Assembly (NCBI RefSeq): GCF_002920615.1
Contig: NZ_PQSU01000010.1
Span: forward strand, 1-64,000
DNA length: 64,000 bases
From: Streptomyces sp. Ru62
GTDB taxonomy: Bacteria; Actinomycetota; Actinomycetes; Streptomycetales; Streptomycetaceae
Reading direction: 5' to 3'
Of this stretch, positions 27,948-36,308 are shown piece by piece (positions within the stretch are counted from its first letter, which is position 1; every line of letters begins with the position of its first letter). A program made the translations under genes and the position numbers. The notes below the pieces were generated by a model. That model searched no databases and was not told the origin of the DNA. It saw only the letters and a list, made by a program, of their open reading frames with translations.

Positions 27948-29021
27948 ATGACCTCGAACGGAGCCCCTGCCCCCGGCGCATCCGCCGGTCGTCGGCGTGC
28001 GCTGGGGCGAGGGCCGGGAGCCGCGCCGGACGAGCCGGCCGCCGTACCCGTCGAGTCTCCCGAGCCGGAGCTGCCGGAGCCGGAGCACGGGTTGCCCGGG
28101 CCGGAGCTGCCCGAGCCCGAGCCTGAGCCCGCTGAGCCTGAGCCCACTGAGTCCGAGCCTGTTGAGTCCGAGCCTGTTGAGTCCGATCCCGTTGACTCCG
28201 AGCCCGCTTCCGACGGCGTCTTCAAGGTCCGTCTCGCGAACTTCCAGGGCCCCTTCGACCTGCTCCTCCAGCTGATCTCCAAGCACAAGCTGGACGTCAC
28301 CGAGGTCGCCCTGTCCAAGGTTACCGACGAGTTCATGGCGCACATCCGGGCCATGGGACCCGACTGGGACCTGGACCAGACCACGGAGTTCCTGGTCGTC
28401 GCGGCCACGCTGCTCGACCTCAAGGCCGCCCGGCTGCTGCCCGCCGCCGAGGTGGAGGACGAGGCCGACCTGGCCCTGCTGGAGGCCCGGGACCTGCTGT
28501 TCGCCCGGCTGCTCCAGTACCGCGCCTACAAACAGGTCGCCGACATCTTCGACCAGCGGCTCGACGACGAGGCCCGGCGCCATCCCCGTACCGTCGGCCT
28601 CGAACCGCAGCACGCCGAGCTGCTGCCCGAGGTCGTCATCAGCATCGGCCCCGAGGGCTTCGCCAGGCTCGCCGTCAAGGCCATGCAGCCCAAGCCCAGA
28701 CCGCAGGTGTACGTCGACCACATCCACGCCCCGCTGGTCAGCGTGCAGGAGCAGGCCGGGATCGTGGTCGCCCGGCTGCGCGAGCTGGGCGAGGCCGGCT
28801 TCCGGGCGCTGATCGAGGACACCGACGACACGCTCACCGTCGTGGCACGGTTCCTCGCCCTGCTGGAGCTGTACCGGGAGAAGGCCGTGGCCCTGGAGCA
28901 GGAGGACGCGCTGGGGGAGCTGACCGTGCGCTGGACCGGCGGCGACACGGACGCGGCGCCGATGGTCACGGACGAGTTCGACCGGCCGCCCGAGCCGCCC
29001 GAGGAGGAGAAGAAGCCATGA
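27948..29021 (+). CDS. scpA: segregation and condensation protein A
   Basis: 357 residues. Residues 1-85 are a proline/glutamate-rich run (EPEPAEPEPTESEPVESEP) unusual in length. The kleisin domain starts FKVRLANFQGPFDLLLQLISKHKLDVTEVALSKVTDEFMAHI, then TTEFLVVAATLLDLKAARLLP and LLFARLLQYRAYKQVADIF, ending near ELTVRW with an acidic tail. ScpA bridges SMC heads and binds ScpB. The ATG at 27948 is 18 bp after the previous stop, and the stop overlaps scpB (ATGA at 29018). Confidence 0.93.
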   Translation: MTSNGAPAPGASAGRRRALGRGPGAAPDEPAAVPVESPEPELPEPEHGLPGPELPEPEPEPAEPEPTESEPVESEPVESDPVDSEPASDGVFKVRLANFQGPFDLLLQLISKHKLDVTEVALSKVTDEFMAHIRAMGPDWDLDQTTEFLVVAATLLDLKAARLLPAAEVEDEADLALLEARDLLFARLLQYRAYKQVADIFDQRLDDEARRHPRTVGLEPQHAELLPEVVISIGPEGFARLAVKAMQPKPRPQVYVDHIHAPLVSVQEQAGIVVARLRELGEAGFRALIEDTDDTLTVVARFLALLELYREKAVALEQEDALGELTVRWTGGDTDAAPMVTDEFDRPPEPPEEEKKP

Positions 29022-29668
29022 GCGACCAGACCGCCGAGGTCCCGGCCGGACCGCGGACCGTCGCCGAACTCGACCTCAAGCCCGCCCTGGAGGCGATGCT
29101 CATGGTCGTGGACGAGCCCGCGACCGAGGGGCACCTGGCGAGGATCCTGGAGCGGCCCGAGCGGCAGATCGCGGACGCCCTGCGCGAGCTGGCCGACGAG
29201 TACGCCGTGCAGGGCCGCGGCTTCGAGCTGCGGTTCGTCGCCGGCGGCTGGCGCTTCTACACCCGCGCCGCCTACGCCCCCGCCGTCGAGCGGCTGGTCC
29301 TGGACGGTCAGACCGCCCGGCTCACCCAGGCCGCGCTGGAGACCCTGGCGGTCGTCGCCTACCGCCAGCCGGTCAGCCGCAGCCGGGTCTCCGCCGTGCG
29401 CGGGGTGAACTGCGACGGCGTGATGCGCACCCTCCTCCAGCGCGGTCTGGTCGAGGAGGCGGGCACGGAACCCGAAACAGGTGCGATCCTGTACAGGACG
29501 ACGAACTACTTCCTGGAGCGGATGGGCCTGCGTGGCCTGGACGAGCTCCCGGAGCTCGCGCCCTTCCTCCCCGAGGCGGAGGCGATCGAGGCCGAGACCC
29601 AGGAGGGAGTCCCGTCGTTCGACCCGGACGCGCCCGACGCGCCCGGCGGTCAGGACGCAGACGACTAA
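29018..29668 (+). CDS. scpB: segregation and condensation protein B
   Basis: 216 residues, two winged-helix domains: LKPALEAMLMVVDEPATEGHLARIL, EYAVQGRGFELRFVAGGWRFYTRAAYAPAVERLVLD, then LTQAALETLAVVAYRQPVSRSRVSAVRGVNCDGVMRTLLQRGLVEEAGTEPETGAILYRTTNYFLERMGLRGLDELPELAPFLP. Typical ScpB length and motifs. Translation is coupled to scpA by ATGA. Proteins ScpA, ScpB and SMC form the bacterial condensin that compacts chromosomes before septation of aerial hyphae. Confidence 0.95.
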   Translation: MSDQTAEVPAGPRTVAELDLKPALEAMLMVVDEPATEGHLARILERPERQIADALRELADEYAVQGRGFELRFVAGGWRFYTRAAYAPAVERLVLDGQTARLTQAALETLAVVAYRQPVSRSRVSAVRGVNCDGVMRTLLQRGLVEEAGTEPETGAILYRTTNYFLERMGLRGLDELPELAPFLPEAEAIEAETQEGVPSFDPDAPDAPGGQDADD

Positions 29669-29681
29669 GACGGAAACCTTG

Positions 29682-30743
29682 ATGCGAAGCAGCGGCAGCG
29701 GCAAGAGCGGCGGGCGCGGTAACTACCGCGGTGCCGGCAACGACAGGGATCAGAAGCAGGGGCAGGGCCGGCCCCGCAAGCCCCGCCCCGAGGAGCGCCG
29801 CTACGACGTGGGCCCGGGGGCCACCAAGGACGGCCCCAAGGCCGGGCGCGGCGGTGCCGCGCGGGGAGGCGCCAAGGGCGGCCCGAAGCGGCCCCAGCAG
29901 GGCGGCCGTTCAGCCCCGTCGCGCTCCCGTGAGTACGAGACGCGGGTCGAGGAGCGCAACCGGGAGCGGTACGCGGGCAAGAAGGACATCAAGCTGCCCA
30001 AGACCTTCCCGGGCGCCGAGCAGGAGGGCGAGCGGCTGCAGAAGGTCCTCGCGCGCGCGGGCTACGGCTCCCGGCGCGCCTGCGAGGAGCTGATCGACCA
30101 GGCCCGGGTCGAGGTGAACGGCGAGATCGTCACCGAGCAGGGCAAGCGGGTCGACCCCGAGAAGGACGAGGTCAAGGTCGACGGCCTGACGGTCGCGACC
30201 CAGTCGTACCAGTTCTTCTCGCTGAACAAGCCCGCGGGCGTGGTCTCCACCATGGAGGACCCGGAGGGCCGGCAGTGCCTCGGTGACTACGTGACCAACC
30301 GCGAGACCCGGCTCTTCCACGTCGGCCGGCTGGACACCGAGACCGAGGGCGTCATCCTGCTCACCAACCACGGTGAGCTGGCCCACCGCCTCACGCACCC
30401 CAAGTACGGCGTGAAGAAGACCTACCTCGCGCACATCGTCGGACCGATCCCGCGCGACCTGGGCAAGCGGCTGAAGGACGGCATCCAGCTGGAGGACGGC
30501 TACGCGCGCGCGGACCACTTCCGCGTGGTGGAGCAGACCGGCAAGAACTACCTGGTCGAGGTGACCCTGCACGAGGGCCGCAAGCACATCGTGCGCCGCA
30601 TGCTGGCCGAGGCGGGCTTCCCGGTCGACAAGCTGGTGCGCACCGCCTTCGGCCCGATCACCCTCGGCGACCAGAAGTCGGGCTGGCTGCGCCGCCTGTC
30701 CAACACCGAGGTCGGCATGCTGATGAAGGAAGTCGACCTCTAA
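29682..30743 (+). CDS. RsuA/RluB family pseudouridine synthase
   Basis: 353 residues. The first 105 residues are a basic, glycine-rich disordered tail (GSGKSGGRGNYRGAGN, RGGAARGGAKGG). An S4 domain follows (RLQKVLARAGYGSRRACEELI) and the catalytic domain holds the nucleophile aspartate in HVGRLDTETEGVILLTNHGEL, with KKTYLAHIVG and EGRKHIVRRMLAEAGFPVDKLVR. The family converts uridine to pseudouridine in 16S or 23S rRNA; location after scpB matches Rv1711. The ATG at 29682 is 13 bp after the scpB stop. The long RGG-like tail may aid RNA binding. Confidence 0.93.
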   Translation: MRSSGSGKSGGRGNYRGAGNDRDQKQGQGRPRKPRPEERRYDVGPGATKDGPKAGRGGAARGGAKGGPKRPQQGGRSAPSRSREYETRVEERNRERYAGKKDIKLPKTFPGAEQEGERLQKVLARAGYGSRRACEELIDQARVEVNGEIVTEQGKRVDPEKDEVKVDGLTVATQSYQFFSLNKPAGVVSTMEDPEGRQCLGDYVTNRETRLFHVGRLDTETEGVILLTNHGELAHRLTHPKYGVKKTYLAHIVGPIPRDLGKRLKDGIQLEDGYARADHFRVVEQTGKNYLVEVTLHEGRKHIVRRMLAEAGFPVDKLVRTAFGPITLGDQKSGWLRRLSNTEVGMLMKEVDL

Positions 30744-30765
30744 ATCGCCTTGCCGTGATCACCGT

Positions 30766-30798
30766 CCCCCTTTATTGTCATGGTGACGATAAAGGGGG
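30766..30798. promoter_or_regulatory. long palindrome abutting the ADP-ribosylglycohydrolase gene
   Basis: CCCCCTTTATTGTCA, a 3-base centre TGG, and TGACGATAAAGGGGG are a 15-bp inverted repeat with one mismatch that becomes a G-U pair in RNA. The right arm ends just before ATG 30799 and supplies the GGGGG ribosome site for ATG 30808. The GTCA...TGAC core recalls Nudix-related NAD repressor (NrtR) operators. It could be an operator, or in RNA a hairpin masking the ribosome site. Confidence 0.7.
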
Positions 30799-30807
30799 AT
30801 GACGCAT

Positions 30808-31815
30808 ATGCCCAAGCAGCCGGCGACCGGAGCACTCCTCGGCCTCGCCCTCGGGGACGCCCTCGGCTTCCCGACCGAGTTCAACGACGTGCCGTCGATC
30901 CTCGCCAAGTGCGGGCCCTGGCGGGAGATGGAGTTGCCGAAGCGGGCCTTCGTCTCCGACGACACCCAGATGACCCTCGCCCTCGGGCGAGCCCTGCGCA
31001 CGGCCATGGAGCGCGGACCCCTCGCCCCCAAGCGGCTGGAGCGGCCCCTGCGCGAGGAGTTCGTGGACTGGTACGAGTCGCCCGAGAACAACCGCGCCCC
31101 CGGCACCACCTGTCTGCGGGCCTGCGAGCTGCTCAAGGCGGAGGGCCGGGCCTGGCAGGACGCCAGCCAGGTCGGTTCCAAGGGCTGCGGCGCCAACATG
31201 CGGGTCGCCCCGATCGGGCTCGTCCCCGGGCTGAGCGGCGAACAGCGGGCCGGTGCCGCCCAGTTGCAGGCCGCGCTCACCCACGGCCACCCCACCGCGC
31301 TGGCCGCCTCCGACCTCACCGCCCACGCCGTCCACCTGCTTGCCCAGGGCACCGACCCGGCCGGACTGGTCGGGCACCTGCGCTCCTACGCCCTTCGGAA
31401 CCGCACCCGCTACCACCACACCTGGCTCGGCGACCTGTGGACCCGCTCGCAGGACCCCGGCCCCGAGCAGTTCATCGCGCGCGGCTGGGACGAGTGCCTG
31501 GAGATCCTCGGCCGGCTCCAGGAGGCCGCGCGGGCCGTCTCCCCGGAGACCGACCCGTGCCTTGCCACCGGCGAGGGCTGGATCGCCGAGGAGGCCCTCG
31601 CGACCGGGCTGCTGTGCTTCCTGCTCTTCCCCGACGAACCCGTCACCGCCCTGCGCCGGGCCGCCTGCACCGCCGGCGACTCCGACTCCATCGCCTGCCT
31701 CACCGGCGCCTTCGCGGGCGCCTGGCTGGGCGCCGGGGCCTGGCCCGCCGACTGGGCCGAGCGGATCGAGTACCGAGGCGACCTCTTGGCCCTGGGAGCG
31801 CTCTGGGACGCCTAG
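30808..31815 (+). CDS. ADP-ribosylglycohydrolase family protein (DraG-like)
   Basis: 335 residues from ATG 30808 (MPKQPATGALLGLALGDALGFPTEF), with GGGGG about nine bases upstream; ATG 30799 is a possible start but has the site directly against it. Family signatures: GALLGLALGDALG, then FVSDDTQMTLALGRAL (the SDDT metal ligands), TTCLRACELL, GSKGCGANMRVAPIGL and the C-terminal GDSDSIACLTGAFAGAWLG, whose aspartates bind the second Mg. Such enzymes cleave ADP-ribose from proteins, RNA ends or small molecules. It is convergent with an RlaP-type nucleotidyltransferase; the palindrome just upstream probably regulates it. Confidence 0.92.
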   Translation: MPKQPATGALLGLALGDALGFPTEFNDVPSILAKCGPWREMELPKRAFVSDDTQMTLALGRALRTAMERGPLAPKRLERPLREEFVDWYESPENNRAPGTTCLRACELLKAEGRAWQDASQVGSKGCGANMRVAPIGLVPGLSGEQRAGAAQLQAALTHGHPTALAASDLTAHAVHLLAQGTDPAGLVGHLRSYALRNRTRYHHTWLGDLWTRSQDPGPEQFIARGWDECLEILGRLQEAARAVSPETDPCLATGEGWIAEEALATGLLCFLLFPDEPVTALRRAACTAGDSDSIACLTGAFAGAWLGAGAWPADWAERIEYRGDLLALGALWDA

Positions 31816-31970
31816 GCCCACGATCGACGACGCCCACCGGGAGCCGGCCGTCCCGGCCCCGGTGTCGCCGCCGAGCAAGGACCGGGAGCGCGGCGGGGCC
31901 GGCGTCGACCACGCGCGCGTGGAGGCCGACGTGGAGCGCCCGCACCGTGCTGGACGAGGCGCAGGCCGGT

Positions 31971-32714
31971 TCAGCCCTGCCCGAGGCGTGCGGTGCCCAG
32001 GACGCCCTGCACGACCTGGTGGTCCGGCTCCGCCTCAAGGGCTGAGGCCCGGCGCACCCGGTACAGGAACGCGGTCACGCGCGCGTGGTCCGGCTCCGGT
32101 GGCAGCGGGCTGCCCCGCAGGGCCTCCTCGGCCTCGGCCGCCAGCCGGGCCATCCACGCCTCCACCTCCGCCCACGGCACCTCGCCGTGCTTCACCGCCA
32201 GCAGGCGCTCGCGCCGCTCACCGACGTCGATCCGCAGCTCCCCGGTGCGCAGCAGGTCCCGGGCGCTCATCAGCAGGCGCAGCAGATGCATCGCGTGCTT
32301 CCAGCGCGGGGCGCCCGTCGTGCGGACGTCGGCGTCGAGCTTCCTGCGCTGGCCGAGGGCGTACCGGGTGAAGGTGTCGTACGCCTGCCGGGACAGGAAG
32401 GAGCCGCGCAGGGACAGCAGCTCGCGGCCGGTGTCGTCCACGTGTTCCACCAGCGGGGAGTGCAGGCACTCCAGGATGTTCGGGTTGCCGCGCAGCGCCA
32501 GTTCGCAGAACCGTTCCAACTCCCAGGAGAACCGCTCCTCGCCCGGCCCCTCCACATGCGTCGGCGGTTTCTCGAACCGCCAGTACAGCGGGGTCGGGGC
32601 GAGGAACACCCCGCGCCGGTCGGTGTCGCTGGCGTCCGTCGCCAGGCCGAAGGCGCGGGAGCCCATGACACAGGCGTAGATCGTGTGGTCGCGTACGAGA
32701 TCCTGCGGCTGCAT
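31971..32714 (-). CDS. RlaP-type DNA polymerase beta superfamily nucleotidyltransferase
   Basis: 247 residues. The nucleotidyltransferase core is near the N-terminus: IYACVMGSRAFGLATDASDTDRRGVFLAPTP, with the GS motif and the two metal-binding aspartates in SDTDRRG. It continues FSWELERFCELALRGNPNILECLHSPLV and KHAMHLLRLLMSARDLLRTGELRI, matching family PF10127 (RNA repair pathway DNA polymerase beta family). Comparative genomics links this family to RNA repair ligases, but no ligase or 2H enzyme is present here. The gene is convergent with the ADP-ribosylglycohydrolase; the 155 bp between them show nothing coding. Confidence 0.85.
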   Translation of the reverse strand: MQPQDLVRDHTIYACVMGSRAFGLATDASDTDRRGVFLAPTPLYWRFEKPPTHVEGPGEERFSWELERFCELALRGNPNILECLHSPLVEHVDDTGRELLSLRGSFLSRQAYDTFTRYALGQRRKLDADVRTTGAPRWKHAMHLLRLLMSARDLLRTGELRIDVGERRERLLAVKHGEVPWAEVEAWMARLAAEAEEALRGSPLPPEPDHARVTAFLYRVRRASALEAEPDHQVVQGVLGTARLGQG

Positions 32715-32736
32715 CCCCGGAGCGTACGCGGCACCC

Positions 32737-33192
32737 TCAGGTCAGGCGGATTGATTTCCCGTCCACCTTGATCGACCGCTTGGGCAGCGGCCTGGTCGCG
32801 GGACCGCGGGCCACCGAGCCGTCCTCGATGCGGAACCTGCTGCCGTGGCAGGGGCAGTCGATGGTGCCGTCCGCCACCGTGTTCACCGTGCAGCCCTGGT
32901 GCGTGCAGATCGCCGAGAAGGCCTTGAAGTCACCCTTCTTCGGCTGGGTGACCACCACCTTCTCCTCCTTGAACACCTTGCCGCCGCCCTCCGGGATGTC
33001 GCTCGTCCGCGCCAGCGCCTTCCCGTCGGCGGCCGCCTCCTGCGCGGCCGGGGACGACGCCGCCGCCGACGCCGGCGCCGACGATGCCGACGCGGCCTCA
33101 CCGCCCTTTTCGGCGCCGCACCCCACGCATCCCAGGGCGAGCGCACCGGCGCCCGTGGCGAGGACTGTCCGCCGTGTCGCTGGCTGGGTCAT
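32737..33192 (-). CDS. Rieske [2Fe-2S] lipoprotein with twin-arginine signal
   Basis: 151 residues from ATG 33192. The signal ATRRTVLATGAGALALGCVGCG has twin arginines and a lipobox-like LGCVGC, so a Tat-exported lipoprotein is likely. A serine/alanine linker follows, then the Rieske domain with cluster ligands CTHQGC near residue 95 and CPCHGS near residue 113, then the standard PLPKRSIKVDGKSIRLT end. It is a small soluble-type Rieske protein with an unknown electron partner. The TACGCT at 33289 serves the divergent aroH operon. Confidence 0.9.
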   Translation of the reverse strand: MTQPATRRTVLATGAGALALGCVGCGAEKGGEAASASSAPASAAASSPAAQEAAADGKALARTSDIPEGGGKVFKEEKVVVTQPKKGDFKAFSAICTHQGCTVNTVADGTIDCPCHGSRFRIEDGSVARGPATRPLPKRSIKVDGKSIRLT

Positions 33193-33288
33193 GTCAGACC
33201 TCCGTACAGATGTGCATATCGGTGGATACCGGAACTCTCGCATCGTCTCAGCGAGCGAGCGGCCCACGCCCGTCCCGCGCGGGCTGAC

Positions 33289-33294
33289 TACGCT
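33289..33294 (+). promoter_or_regulatory. -10 candidate of the aroH-tyrA operon
   Basis: TACGCT in the 147-bp divergent region between the Rieske gene and aroH, about 45 bases before the GTG, with GAGGAGC as ribosome site closer in. The -35 match is weak. Confidence 0.4.
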
Positions 33295-33339
33295 GGACGG
33301 ACCAAGAACGGAACACGCACGTCAGCGAGGAGCAGCGCC

Positions 33340-33702
33340 GTGGCGGTACGAGCGGTCCGGGGGGCCGTCCAACTGGAGCGGGACGAGGCCGGTCACATGG
33401 AGGAACGGGTCGGGGCCCTGCTCACCGCGGTCCTGGAGCGGAACGGGCTGACCGCCGACGACCTGATCAGCATCTGGTTCACGGCCACCCCCGACCTGCA
33501 CAGCGACTTCCCGGCCGCCGCCGCCCGCAAGCTCGGCATCGTGGACGTCCCCCTGATCTGCGCGCAGGAACTGGACATCGAGGGCGCCATGCCCCGCGTC
33601 GTGCGGATCCTCGCGCACATCGAGTCGGACCGGCCCCGCGCCGACATCGCCCACGTCTACCTCGGCGCCGCCGCGGCCCTGCGCAAGGACATCGCCCAGT
33701 GA
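33340..33702 (+). CDS. aroH: chorismate mutase, AroH class
   Basis: 120 residues from the GTG at 33340 with GAGGAGC upstream. The trimeric AroH-type pattern is VRAVRGAVQLERDEAGHMEERVGALLTAVLERNGLT, DDLISIWFTATPDLHSDFPAAAARKLG, VPLICAQELDIEGAMPRVVRILAHIE and HVYLGAAAALRKDI, with the active-site arginine and glutamate kept. It converts chorismate to prephenate, which the next gene uses. The stop overlaps tyrA (GTGA at 33699). Confidence 0.94.
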   Translation: MAVRAVRGAVQLERDEAGHMEERVGALLTAVLERNGLTADDLISIWFTATPDLHSDFPAAAARKLGIVDVPLICAQELDIEGAMPRVVRILAHIESDRPRADIAHVYLGAAAALRKDIAQ

Positions 33703-34784
33703 GAACCGCACTCGTCATCGGAACCGGCCTCATCGGCACCTCCGCCGCCCTGGCCCTCGCCCAGCGCGGTGTCACCGTCCACCTCGCCGACCACGACCCC
33801 GAGCAGGCCCGCACGGCCGCCGCACTGGGTGCCGGTACCGACCAGGCCCCCGAGGGCCCCGTCGACCTGGCGATCGTGGCGGCCCCGCCCGCCCATGTGG
33901 CCCGGGTCCTCGCCGACGCCATGCGCCGGGGCGTGGCCCGCGGCTACGTGGACGTCGCCAGCGTCAAGGGCGGCCCCCGCCGTGAGCTGGAGGCGCTCGG
34001 CCTGGACCTCAGCGCGTACATCGGCACGCACCCCATGTCCGGCCGGGAGAAGTCCGGCCCGCTGGCCGCCACCGGCGACCTCTTCGAGGGCCGCCCCTGG
34101 GTGCTCACCCCGACCCGGGACACCGACACCGAGGTGCTCAACCTCGCCCTGGAGCTGGTCTCGCACTGCCGGGCCGTACCGGTCGTCATGGACGCCGACG
34201 CCCACGACCGCGCCGTCGCCCTCGTCTCCCACATGCCCCACCTGGTGTCCAGCATGGTCGCCGCGCGCCTGGAGCACGCCGAGGAGGCCGCCGTACGGCT
34301 GTGCGGGCAGGGCATCCGGGACGTGACCCGGATCGCCGCCTCCGACCCGCGCATGTGGATCGACATCCTGTCCGCGAACCCGGGACCGGTCGCCGACCTG
34401 CTCTCCGACGTCGCCGCCGACCTGGACGAGACGGTCCGGGCGCTGCGCGCCCTGCAGTCCTCCGACGAGGCCAAGCGCGGTGAGGGCACCGCCGGGATCG
34501 AGGACGTGCTGCGCCGCGGGAACGCGGGCCAGGTGCGGGTACCCGGCAAGCACGGCAGCGCCCCGCGCGCGTACGAGACCGTCGTCGTCCTCATCGACGA
34601 CCAGCCCGGCCAGCTGGCCCGCATCTTCGCCGACGCGGGCCGGGCCGGGGTCAACATCGAGGACGTCCGGATCGAGCACGCGACCGGGCAGCAGGCCGGT
34701 CTGGTCCAGCTGAGCGTCGAACCGAAGGCGGTTCCCGTGCTGGAGGAGGCACTGCGCGAGCGGGGCTGGGCACTGCGCCAGTAA
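33699..34784 (+). CDS. tyrA: prephenate dehydrogenase
   Basis: 361 residues. The Rossmann motif is ALVIGTGLIGTSAALALAQRGV at the start; the catalytic histidine lies in YIGTHPMSGREKSGPLAATGDLFEGRPWVLTP, and AVALVSHMPHLVSSMVAARL is the substrate helix. Residues about 285-361 form an ACT-like domain (AYETVVVLIDDQPGQLARIFADAGRAGVNIEDVRIEHA), probably the site of tyrosine feedback control. With AroH it is the tyrosine branch from chorismate. Confidence 0.94.
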   Translation: MRTALVIGTGLIGTSAALALAQRGVTVHLADHDPEQARTAAALGAGTDQAPEGPVDLAIVAAPPAHVARVLADAMRRGVARGYVDVASVKGGPRRELEALGLDLSAYIGTHPMSGREKSGPLAATGDLFEGRPWVLTPTRDTDTEVLNLALELVSHCRAVPVVMDADAHDRAVALVSHMPHLVSSMVAARLEHAEEAAVRLCGQGIRDVTRIAASDPRMWIDILSANPGPVADLLSDVAADLDETVRALRALQSSDEAKRGEGTAGIEDVLRRGNAGQVRVPGKHGSAPRAYETVVVLIDDQPGQLARIFADAGRAGVNIEDVRIEHATGQQAGLVQLSVEPKAVPVLEEALRERGWALRQ

Positions 34785-34792
34785 CACCCGGT

Positions 34793-34846
34793 GAGGGCGC
34801 CTCCCGCGAGCCAGTAACCTTGTCCGGGGCGCCCTCGCGCCCCGGA
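34793..34846 (+). promoter_or_regulatory. overlapping alternative hairpins before cmk
   Basis: GAGGGCGCC (34793-34801) can pair with GGCGCCCTC (34828-34836), while TCCGGGGCG (34823-34831) can pair with CGCCCCGGA (34838-34846). The pairings exclude each other. A TAACCT lies between them at 34815 and may be a promoter for cmk. Confidence 0.4.
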
Positions 34847-34882
34847 CCCCGCTCCCACCCTTCACCAGGAAGGTGCCCTCCC

Positions 34883-35578
34883 GTGGAAAACGGCGCCGCC
34901 CCGACCGCCAAGCCCGTGATCGTCGCCATCGACGGTCCCTCCGGCACGGGCAAGTCGAGCACGTCGAAGGCCGTGGCCGCACACCTCGGCCTCAGCTACC
35001 TGGACACCGGCGCCCAGTACCGGGCGATCACCTGGTGGATGGTGACCAACGGCATCGACCTGGACGACCCGACCGCGATCGCCGCCGTCGCCGGCAAGCC
35101 CGAGATCGTCTCCGGCACGGATCCGGCCGCCCCGACCATCACGGTCGACGGCGTCGACGTGGCCGGCCCGATCCGTACCCAGGAGGTCACCTCCAAGGTC
35201 AGCGCGGTCAGCGCGGTGCCCGAGGTGCGCGCCCGGATCACCGAGCTGCAGCGCTCCCTGGCCGCCGGCGCGGAGAACGGCATCGTGGTCGAGGGCCGGG
35301 ACATCGGTACGACCGTCCTGCCGGACGCCGACCTGAAGATCTTCCTCACCGCCTCCCCGGAGGCCCGCGCGGCCCGCCGCAGCGGCGAGCTGAAGGGCAC
35401 CGACGTCCACGCCACCCGCGAGGCCCTGATCAAGCGGGACGCGGCCGATTCCAGCCGCAAGACCTCGCCGCTCGCCAAGGCCGACGACGCGGTCGAGGTG
35501 GACACCACCGAGCTCACCCTCGCCCAGGTCATCGAGTGCGTCGTCACCCTGGTCGAGGAGAAGCGGGCCGGGAAGTGA
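34883..35578 (+). CDS. cmk: cytidylate kinase
   Basis: 231 residues from the GTG at 34883 with AGGAAGG upstream. The P-loop is VAIDGPSGTGKSSTSKAVAAHLG, then YLDTGAQYRAITWWMV, ITVDGVDVAGPIRTQEVTSKVSAVSAVPEVR, and VVEGRDIGTTVLPDADLKIFLTASPEARAARR. The normal YRA/GRDIGT nucleotide sites are kept. It phosphorylates CMP and dCMP. Conserved location before der. The stop overlaps the acyltransferase GTG at 35575. Confidence 0.95.
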   Translation: MENGAAPTAKPVIVAIDGPSGTGKSSTSKAVAAHLGLSYLDTGAQYRAITWWMVTNGIDLDDPTAIAAVAGKPEIVSGTDPAAPTITVDGVDVAGPIRTQEVTSKVSAVSAVPEVRARITELQRSLAAGAENGIVVEGRDIGTTVLPDADLKIFLTASPEARAARRSGELKGTDVHATREALIKRDAADSSRKTSPLAKADDAVEVDTTELTLAQVIECVVTLVEEKRAGK

Positions 35579-36243
35579 GCCGTCCGCCGGTCGCGTCGGA
35601 GCGGGGCGCCGAGATCGGGCGGCGCATCGGCGTCGGCCTGATGTACGGTCTGTGGCGGCCGCGCGTGCTCGGTGCCTGGAAGGTGCCGGCCACCGGCCCG
35701 GTGATCCTCGCGGTGAACCACTCCCACAACATCGACGGCCCGATGGTCATGGGCGTGGCACCCCGGCCGACGCACTTCCTGATCAAGAAGGAAGCCTTCA
35801 CTGGCCCGCTGGACCCCTTCCTGACCGGTATCGGCCAGCTGAAGGTGGACCGCGCCGCCGCCGACCGGACCGCGATCGGCCAGGCCCTCGACGTGCTGGC
35901 GGCCGGGGGAGTGCTGGGCATCTTCCCGGAGGGCACCCGGGGCGAGGGCGACTTCGCCTCGCTGCGCGCCGGGCTGGCCTACTTCGCGGTTCGCAGCGGG
36001 GCGCCGATCGTCCCCGTGGCCGTCCTGGGAAGCGCGGAGCGGCCCGGCCGGTTGATAAAGGCACTGCCGCCGCTGCGCTCCCGCGTCGACGTCGTCTTCG
36101 GCGACCCCTTCCCGGCGGGCGACGGCAACGGGCGGCGTACGCGCAAGGCGCTGGACGAGGCGACCGAGCGCATCCAGAAGCAGCTCACCAGCCACCTGGA
36201 AAACGCCAGGCGCCTGACCGGGCGCCGGGCGACACTTGAGTAG
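35575..36243 (+). CDS. lysophospholipid acyltransferase family protein (PlsC-like)
   Basis: 222 residues. Acyltransferase motifs: NHSHNID (the HX4D motif is altered to a spaced H...D with NHSHNIDG), FLIKKEAF, and [37 protein letters not shown]. No transmembrane helix is obvious. It probably adds an acyl chain to lysophosphatidate or a related lipid. Inserted between cmk and der in Streptomyces and translationally coupled to cmk. A 16-bp perfect palindrome AGCCCCCGCGGGGGCT follows its stop. Confidence 0.9.
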   Translation: MSRPPVASERGAEIGRRIGVGLMYGLWRPRVLGAWKVPATGPVILAVNHSHNIDGPMVMGVAPRPTHFLIKKEAFTGPLDPFLTGIGQLKVDRAAADRTAIGQALDVLAAGGVLGIFPEGTRGEGDFASLRAGLAYFAVRSGAPIVPVAVLGSAERPGRLIKALPPLRSRVDVVFGDPFPAGDGNGRRTRKALDEATERIQKQLTSHLENARRLTGRRATLE

Positions 36244-36308
36244 TGGATCAGCCCCCGCGGGGGCTCCTTCCACCGATCACCACGAATGAACGACGAGGTA
36301 CGGACTTC

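Noticed and set aside
29682..30000. Basic glycine-rich N-terminus of the pseudouridine synthase as a separate gene
   Set aside because: It is in frame with, and continuous to, the S4 domain, and such tails are common in actinobacterial homologues.
31816..31970. Possible small gene between the glycohydrolase and the nucleotidyltransferase
   Set aside because: No frame has a start with a ribosome site; apparent similarity comes from the antisense of the nucleotidyltransferase end.
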